Of a DNA stretch of 64,000 bases, positions 57,050 through 64,000 are shown in pieces; positions within the stretch are counted from its first letter, which is position 1, and each line of letters starts with the position of its first letter. The notes beneath the pieces were generated by a model. It was not told the DNA's origin and ran no database searches. It saw only the letters and a program-made list of their open reading frames with translations. Origin of the DNA: Bombyx mori (Eukaryota; Arthropoda; Insecta; Lepidoptera; Bombycidae); contig NC_085116.1 in NCBI RefSeq assembly GCF_030269925.1, forward strand, positions 12,462,001 through 12,526,000, given 5' to 3'. The translations under genes and the position numbers were made by a program.

Positions 57050-57262
57050 GTCAAATAACTTGGACAAAGTGATTGTGACGGGCAAAGTAGAAGGAAAAAG
57101 ACCCCGCGGCCAATTACCTAGCCGTCGGTGTGACCAAATAACCGCTATAACGGGGTTGCTAGTCGCAACCGCCATTTGAGAAGCTGAGGACCGGACGAGA
57201 TGGAAACAGCTCACGAGACAGGCCACGGTCAAGTTTCAGGGACACGACCTTCAGTAAAGAAG
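57050..57262 (+). pseudogene. LINE ORF C-terminus with GKVEGKRPRG motif, copy 2
   Basis: The plus strand encodes VTGKVEGKRPRGQLPSR, then CDQITAITGL, an in-frame TGA within the region EAEDRTRWK, and KFQGHDLQ before the stop. It is homologous to the minus-strand copy at 20640-20960 (shared GKVEGKRP, DQITA, GHDLQ) and also ends in a GAAGAAGAAG tract. The internal stop marks it as a dead fragment. Confidence 0.75.
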
Positions 57263-58276
57263 AAAGCGACGAAGAAGAAGAATATTTTAGCAACAATTTC
57301 TTGGATTCGTATTAAATACACATGTATGCTACATCGTGGATTAAAATAAATTATTCATATTGCAAAATTTTGTACATTGGTAAACTTTCGTATTACATAT
57401 GGTTTTTCGCTCGATTTACACATTCTTTGCTTTTAAATTAATTTGTCCAAAACTGAAAATGTAAGGTAGAGTAACTTATGGACACATTATAGCAGTAAGT
57501 AGCTGGGATTTTTATTTTTTCAATATGTTTAGGTGCTCAGCTCGCTCCCCTCGCCGCCACAATTTCCTCTTGACGGAAACCCTCAATCTAATGATACGGC
57601 TGTGTTAAAAAACACAAGGAAATTTAATAACGGCAAGAGCCTACATCTCGCGAGAGGAAAACAAAGAAAACTTAATTTTGACGATTCCCACATGCTCAAT
57701 AACGCTGAGAAGTTTCACGGATACCACGCCAAATTAAAAACCATCCCCCTTAAAGTGAAGATTTGCTTTTATGGTCGATAAAGGATACTAAGATTATTTT
57801 CTGAGTTGATGCTGATATTAAATCGAGCGTAGGAAAAACCAAACACCAGAAATCTGCATATCACGTTACGGGGACGTGCCAACCTTACGGTAATTATACG
57901 GGACAAAGCTCTAACACATTTCAAAGGTAAGCAAATTAGTTCCGCACTTAATGATCCGACAAAGCGCGTAAATCTTTTTAAAATGCGCGCCCGGAGTGTT
58001 TCCTTTTGCTACAGGGGACACAAAAAATATATTTGCATAAGCCCGACACGTATGCAAATGTCGGCCCGTGCGAGGAAAGGCGGTGAAAATTGTATCAAAT
58101 TGTTCCAACGACACGTAGGCTTTACCGGCAATTTGTCAAGCGAGCAATAATTATTTCGAAGCCCCCGTCTCGCAATGAATGGCTAATATGCCACCAATTG
58201 ACACAGAATTATGACGGGAAACGTAAGCTTTAGCTTTGATATTAAAAGCTATAATAATATGACGCTTGTAGTTTTA
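57263..58276. other. Unique stretch with a GC-richer island at about 57540-58200
   Basis: An 82-codon plus frame (57533-57781) and a 67-codon minus frame (57911-58114) have no domain. Candidate conserved non-coding block. Confidence 0.35.
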
Positions 58277-58699
58277 TCTATACTCTATACGAATATTATA
58301 AAGAGGAAAGATTTGCTTGTTTGTTTCTATTGAATAGGCTCCGAAACTACTGGACCGGTTTGAAAATTCTTTCACTGTTTGGAAGCTACACTATTCCTGA
58401 GTGACATAAAAAAAATAGGGATCTTTACTAAAACTCCAATAATGTAACCCAAGGTGTAAAAAATTACCTAAAAAATTCTTTACATCGCGTGCCCTGCGAA
58501 AACTATTGATGATAAAATAAAATAATGTACTACGACTTTTTAGAACACATTATTAATTACAAAAAGTGTCGCGACAGCATATTTATAACTATTGTAGCTA
58601 TGCCGCAATAAATGTTCTTTTATTTTAAATAATAAAACAACGTCAAATATCGTTGAAAATTTTGTTAAAGACCCGAGCGGAGCCGGAGCGGGCCGCTAG
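58277..58699 (+). mobile_element. Non-autonomous Helitron, family D
   Basis: Starts TCTATACTCTATACGAATAT and contains CTACTGGACCGGTTTGAAAA. It ends with a GC-rich hairpin (CCCG-AGCGGAGCCGGAG-CGGG) and CCGCTAG, flanked by host A and T. No coding. Confidence 0.85.
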
Positions 58700-60900
58700 T
58701 GTGTTATAAAAAATGGATTTGTGCATGTTTTGGTAAAAATATTAATTGCGGTGAATTTAAACAGAAAAAAGCAAATGAATTGCTAAAAACCATGCGCCCC
58801 TTCATATGCTTTCCCACGGTTTTCAATAAAAACAAACTGCTCCAAATCCGGAGTAAGCACTGAAATGGCTGAGTTAAGCCGGGCCATCAGTGCGGGCATG
58901 ATGGCCCGGCCCGGCCGCTCAAAAATGTTATACGCCACCTGTGGCTCGTGTGTAATCGTATGCGTTTATCTCCAGGACGTATGCACTGGGCCCGGCCTGT
59001 GAAATGGTTTTTGCATAGATGTAAAAATATCGGACCTGCCTTCGCAATATTCAAAATGTTTTAGTTCCTTTTTTCGATTACCGAGCATGCGATCATTGCG
59101 GGCACATGGTCATTAGTTATGCCATAGGCATAGCTGAACCTGTTTAATGCTGACATTAATGAATTAATAAATATGACGAATTCAAAATTAAATACTATAG
59201 CTATGCCATCTGGTATATGTATGTATAGCGCTTAACGATATGTGCCTGATGTTTTACTGGCATTAACTTTCAACTACTGGCAAATAATTTAGAAACGAAA
59301 ACGTAATTTTTCAAAAATATATTTAAAAAAAAACACACACATATCAATGTAATAAATAGGGCCAAAACCACAAAAAGTTTAAGTTTAAGGATTTTATCAT
59401 GAAATTTAAATGCGAAATGTTTTTAGGCGTATCCACGACTTTCAACTGTCGCGTTGGCACCAAACGTTATTTGCAATCCATTCAATTCCGCACCAATGGA
59501 GTGAATTTATGCGGTGTCGGTCGTTCGGGCAATTATCATTCACGCAATGACTGCTCGGTGTCCACTCGTCGCGTCCGGGGCCGAAATTCCCGCACCCAAC
59601 CAATTAACACGCCCATTGCATCCCGCTCGATTGACCAAACGATTTATCGACTCGGTCCAATACGAAATAAAAAAAAACGGGAACATTTTAACATCAACGA
59701 AATTTTCCCACGGTTATGAGACCTTAATAGTGAACCGCAGTCTTTTATGAAGCCGAGCGAACACAATAACGATAAAGGTGAGCAGAAAATCCGGACAATA
59801 AACCTCAACAAAAAAGCCGTGAGGGCTAGTGCGGGGCAAATAGTTCGTGAAATTTCGAAGGGTCCTGGCGCTCGACGAACGTTGGACGGGACACTTTACG
59901 ACGGTCCTCTCAGTAAACCTGCCCATTACGTCGGGTTAAAGGATCGGCCGCTCGAGTTATAAAGATTCCGAGCGCTCGCCTAAGATTTGTAGCCGGTTTA
60001 TAGATGTAGAAGGGTTGTTGGATGCAGCGGAGGGTATTATGATCATGTCGAGTCGAGAGGTCGTATCATTTTCAGGAGTCAACATTGCGAACACGATGGA
60101 GGGCTTTTCGAGGAGAGCAGTATGAAAATATGAAAGTGGCTTTACTGAGCGGGGATTTAAAAAATTGAATCCTGAATTTGATGTTCGTGACTTTTTCTAT
60201 TATTTTTTATACGAACGTAAATATAAAGCATTCAATGAACTCCAGCTATGTTTTTTTATGTGACACGTCATGAGCACCCCGACACCGATAGTAAAAACTA
60301 TAAAACGTATGCTTTGTGCAAGTGTATGTGCAATATTTAGGTCAATCAGACATGTTGAAGATGAAGAAAATCACAATAAAAGATTCCTTACACAAAGATA
60401 GACGTGAAGCTAATATTAGGGTGTTAAAAACTATAGCTTCAGTACCGGAATAAGTTAAATTTAACTTGAAATTGAGTAGTTGTATTAACCAATTCAGATC
60501 AAGGCTCGAAATGCGAGAGCAATTGTTCACCGCCAGCATTTCAATGATGTATACAAGAATCGAGACCATACACAAACAGCACTGCGAGGTGTTTACAGGT
60601 GTTTGCTAAATGCCCTCACGTAAACAGCTCAATGGCGTGCTCCTTTTGCGGGCGTTCTCTATGTCCGTCTATCTGTAAGCAAGCTCCGACTGTTTGTTCT
60701 ATAAGTTGCGTCTCGCCTTTGACGAACCATGTACAATTAATCGAATAGGGGCAGAGTAGGGAAATGTTCTAGGGTTCATCTAGTGAAGCTCATCACACCT
60801 GAAGATTTAGGTTAATTTAATGTGTTCATTGACTTTTGTAATATTTTTCTTGTAGTCCTTTCAAAAATAGTTCTTATTGAAAACATTAAAGCTCACCTAT
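58700..60900. other. Unique block, GC-richer, with overlapping short frames
   Basis: GC- and CpG-richer sequence at about 58790-59110 and 59400-60110. Frames of 106, 78 and 71 codons overlap on the plus strand at 59399-59962 but carry no domain, and none has a clear splice context. Candidate conserved regulatory DNA. Confidence 0.35.
58878..58910. repeat. Perfect 12-bp GC-rich hairpin
   Basis: GCCGGGCCATCA (58878-58889) and TGATGGCCCGGC (58899-58910) pair perfectly around a 9-nt loop. It is in a unique GC-richer island and not part of a recognised transposon. Confidence 0.85.
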
Positions 60901-61130
60901 AAGACGCCGTGGCCTAAAGGATAAGCCAGCCGGTGTACATGTATAGAGTGATGCGAATATGCCGGTGTTCGAATTCCACAAACAGGTACCAATATTTTTT
61001 TTAAATATGTATTTAGGCCATGTTCACGAATAACATCCACGATAAAGGTTTACATTTCATGATATACATTTCATAAAAAAAAAACCCGCAAAATGATATT
61101 ATTCAATCAATTACCGGTGGTAAGGTGTAT
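60901..61130 (+). mobile_element. Composite SINE S1, old copy lacking most of the tail
   Basis: The head carries an A box (GTGGCCTAAAGGATAAGCC) and B box (GGTGTTCGAATTCC). The core follows with GTTCACGAATAACATCCACG and AAACCCGCAAAATGATATT, then ATTACCGGTGGTAAGG where the T unit should start. The T unit is then lost or unrecognisable. Diverged. Confidence 0.7.
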
Positions 61131-61961
61131 TATAAGATACGACCACCCACCCACAACTGCCATGTAGACCCGTTTGAATGATTGAGACAACCGTTAAATG
61201 ATACTGTTGAGACTTTGACGGGCTTTATCAATAACTAAATACTCATTTATTATATTATAAATTAATTTTATTAAATTATTTTATAAAAACTTTAACAACA
61301 TCTTTTTGAGTAGCCGCATTGTTTTATTAAACACTCTCTTAAAAAACCACACCGAATAATCAAAATAAGTATATATGAACGACATTCTCGACCCTATCGA
61401 ATACTCACTCAGTAAACACATACAGTAAACGAAACTAATATTCAAAACTTGCAAACGAAATGAACCTCAAAGGTGAAAGCGGGGTATTCATCCAAAACAC
61501 CAAACATGGTCGTTGAGCGACTAGGCTGCGGTCGGACCTGCCCAGCCAGACACGTCCCGGTCAATCCTTTTGACGCCGCAGCCTGACCGTGTGAAACGAG
61601 CCTTTGAGCTCTCACCTACAACCGCAAACGTTTGGCGTTACAAATAGAAATGAATTTTGAAGGATACGTGTCTTTTAGACTTAGATATTTATTATTGCGA
61701 ATTTTTTTTACTAAACTACCCACTCGTGGTCTTTTAATGTGGTTGAATAAGGTAAGTAGGTAGATAACCATGAAGCATTTTTTTTTCCATTAAATCCTTT
61801 TTGGAATTTAAATTATAGGCCATTTCAACAATAATGTAATTTTACTGTAATTTTGTAACGTACAAAGGCTCTTTTTAAGAATGATACATCAGAAAGAAGA
61901 AAGAAAGATACATCGTCGATATACATTTTTTAAAACCAAAGATGTCGATCTAATAATATAA
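61131..61961. other. Unique stretch, nothing recognised
   Basis: A GC-richer segment at 61490-61630 has no identified similarity. A GAAAGAAGAAAGAAAG purine run lies near 61891. Confidence 0.4.
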
Positions 61962-62402
61962 GTCGTCGTGGCCTAGAGGATAAAACGTTCGGTGCATTCG
62001 TATGTAGCGATGCACCGGTGTTCGAATCCCGCAGGCGGGTACCAATTTTTTCTAATGAAATATGACCTCAACAAATGTTCACGATTGACTTCCACGGTGA
62101 AGGAATAGCATCGTGTAATAAAAATCAAACCCGCAAAATTATAATTTGCGTAATCACTGGTGGTAGGACCTCTTGGGAGTCCGCACGGGTAGGTACCACC
62201 ACTCCGCCTATTTCCGCCGTGAAGCAGTAATGCGTTTCGGTTCGAAGGGTGGGGTAGCCGTTGTAACTATACTGAGACCTCAGAACTTATATCTCAAGGT
62301 GGGTGGCGCGTTTACGTTGTAGATGTCTATGGGCTCCAGTAACCACTTAACATCAAGTGGGCTGTGAGCTAGTCCATACAACCAAGCAAAAAAAAAAAAA
62401 AA
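61962..62402 (+). mobile_element. Composite SINE S1, complete plus-strand copy
   Basis: The best reference copy in the window. Head 61962-62045 has A box (GTGGCCTAGAGGATAAAACG) and B box (GGTGTTCGAATCCCGCAGG). Core 62046-62155 has CACGATTGACTTCCACGGTG and ATCAAACCCGCAAAATTATA. The T unit runs from 62156 to A15. The T unit starts exactly where free-standing T units start. Confidence 0.9.
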
Positions 62403-63255
62403 TAAGATTACTGAACTTAAATAACTATATTCATAAGAAAAAAAGTGCAACAATTTTTTCGCATATCTGAATATTATTAACTTAATCAAATCGATTAAAT
62501 ACAATTAAAAGTAATTATAAATACGTATTATGTCTACCAAAAAACGCTAATCGTCGCGAAACGTTGCAACAAAAACTGCTACTAGCCTAAAAATCTAATG
62601 CAACATTATCGGCCATTATACCTAGCCACAAATACCCTAAGTCTAAAACATTACCTTAGCCTAGGCCAAGCTTAAACTCTGGAAGTTGGCCCATTTGCCT
62701 GCCTCGCCTAAGTACAAAATATGAAACACGCCACAGGCAAAGCGCGGTTTTGGAACAGAGCGCCCTGCATATTGCATGAGGTAAACTTTTGTCCATCTCC
62801 TCAATATTTCAAATCCAGAATATCTTTCCTGAATTTATTTTACAACGGGGAAAACTTTGGGAATATCAAACGTTTGATTGAAAAATGGCTCGTCAGTAAC
62901 ACGCTTGAGGCTCCATTGGGATAATGTGAGTCTCATTCAAGAGAAATCAGAATCGATATCCAGTATACGCCACTACACATTCAGTGACTATTCTGAGTCG
63001 CATTATGATTATTACTTATATTTCTGTAGCTGTATTCTGGGCACCGGAACTCACAACCAATCTGGTATGCAGTAAGTACCGGAACCCTTTAAATAAAGTA
63101 TTAAAGATTTCGCTGTGCTCCTGAATTGCTGAAATCTTACAAAACAATTGAGAAGACAACATCATGTTTTAATTTTAAGGCTGGTAGGTATTCACGTTAT
63201 GATGTCTACTGGCCTTTGGATTAATCTGGCCTCAAACTAGGATTCTATGTACTAT
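62403..63255. other. Unique stretch, nothing recognised
   Basis: Short frames of 65-74 codons only. Confidence 0.4.
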
Positions 63256-63677
63256 GTTTTTCTTATTGCTTAGATGGGTGGACTTGGTATCAAGTGGTTA
63301 CTGGAGCCCATAGATATTTACAACGTAAATGCGCCACCCACCTTGAGATGTAAGTACTAAGATCTCAGTATAGTTACAACGGTTGCCCCACCCTTTAAGC
63401 CGAAACGCATTACTGCTTCACGGCAGAAATAGGCGGGGTGCTGGTACCTACCCGTGCGGACTCACAAGAGGTCCTACCACCAGTAATTACGCAAATTATA
63501 ATTTTGCGGGTTTGATTTTTATTACACGATTTTATTCCTTCACCGTGTAAGTCGATCGTGAACATTGTTAAGGACGTATTTCATGAGTATAATTGGTACC
63601 CGACTGCGGGATTCGAACACCGTTGCATCGCTAGATACGAATTCACCGGACGTCTTATCCTTTAAGCTACGACGACT
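63256..63677 (-). mobile_element. Composite SINE S1, near complete
   Basis: T unit (with an ~18-bp deletion after GGGTGGAC), core and tRNA-like head, ending at the ACGACGACTT edge. The B box is GTGTTCGAATCCCGCAG on the minus strand. Confidence 0.85.
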
Positions 63678-64000
63678 TCAAAACATGTAGAAACATTTAT
63701 AAATGTGGCGTCCTCCACACAGTGGCAGACATGCAAAAAAAATCGTACGGTGTAATGTGCATAAACAAAACGTAAAAAGCTCGACTCGTACGACGGCCGG
63801 TCACGTCACCTCCCGCCCGCCAGTCCGCACCACGCTTTCGCTTGCGACGCATGTGACACTGCTATAATATTATAAACAATCGTTCTACCGCCAGTAAATA
63901 TATTTTATCATTTTGAACTTATAATTAATTATCCACTTCTTCTTTCTGCTTTCCTGTGCTTGTGCTTCTTACCAAATACAAACTATTAACTGTTGGTGGA
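63678..64000. other. Unique stretch, nothing recognised
   Basis: GC-richer at 63790-63850, otherwise AT-rich. Confidence 0.4.

Noticed and set aside
61962..62045. Functional tRNA gene at the composite SINE head (and at 26.1, 28.8, 53.7, 54.6, 60.9 and 63.6 kb)
   Set aside because: A and B boxes are present but the acceptor stem does not pair and each is joined to a SINE body, so these are SINE heads.
1..64000. CRISPR arrays, operons, bacterial promoters
   Set aside because: The sequence is eukaryotic. The repeats are dispersed retroposons, not regularly spaced arrays.

Overview
This window looks like nuclear DNA from a lepidopteran, most likely the silkworm Bombyx mori or a close relative. 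It is AT-rich and contains Bm1-type SINEs, tRNA-headed SINEs, short non-autonomous Helitrons and many small copies of one repeat, called here the 'T unit': about 245 bp, starting ACTGGTGGTAGGACC and ending in an A-rich tail. Family names come from memory of Bombyx repeats; no database was searched. I recognise no host protein-coding exon, rRNA or functional tRNA gene. Almost all short open frames lie in repeats or look like chance frames.

The only convincing protein-coding unit is a complete jockey-clade LINE on the minus strand (47238-52401). It is flanked by a perfect 10-bp target-site duplication and ends in A19. It has an AUG-free 5' leader with internal repeats, an Inr plus DPE promoter at its very 5' end, ORF1 (542 aa, RNA-binding, three zinc knuckles) and ORF2 (960 aa, endonuclease plus reverse transcriptase). 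The ORFs are separated only by TCA between the TAA stop and the ATG start. Both are open, so this copy is young and may be competent for retrotransposition.

Layout. 0-8 kb: a nested fold-back element (425-703), a Helitron, an AAAT-tailed LINE end, T units and a GC-richer unique island near 4.1 kb. 8-28 kb: unique AT-rich sequence with scattered T units, Bm1 copies, LINE 3' remnants (11.5, 19.8 and 20.7 kb), a tRNA-headed SINE (26 kb) and a Helitron (27.3 kb). 28-38 kb: a composite tRNA-headed SINE with a heat-shock-element-like cluster beside it, then over 9 kb with no repeat I can recognise. 38-47 kb: a Helitron, T units, a 262-bp fold-back (44 kb), a nested Bm1/T-unit cluster (45 kb) and a second copy of the first Helitron family. 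47-52.4 kb: the LINE. 52.4-64 kb: SINEs of two tRNA-headed families, T units, a LINE end, a Helitron and GC-richer unique islands (57.5-60.1 kb).

The main theme is parasitism among retroelements. The Bm1 SINE matches the 3' end of the intact LINE, including its last ORF2 codons. The composite SINE tail resembles the 3' end of a second LINE family. These pairings suggest which LINE mobilises which SINE. The unique blocks may be intron or intergenic DNA; no linked gene can be named from the sequence.
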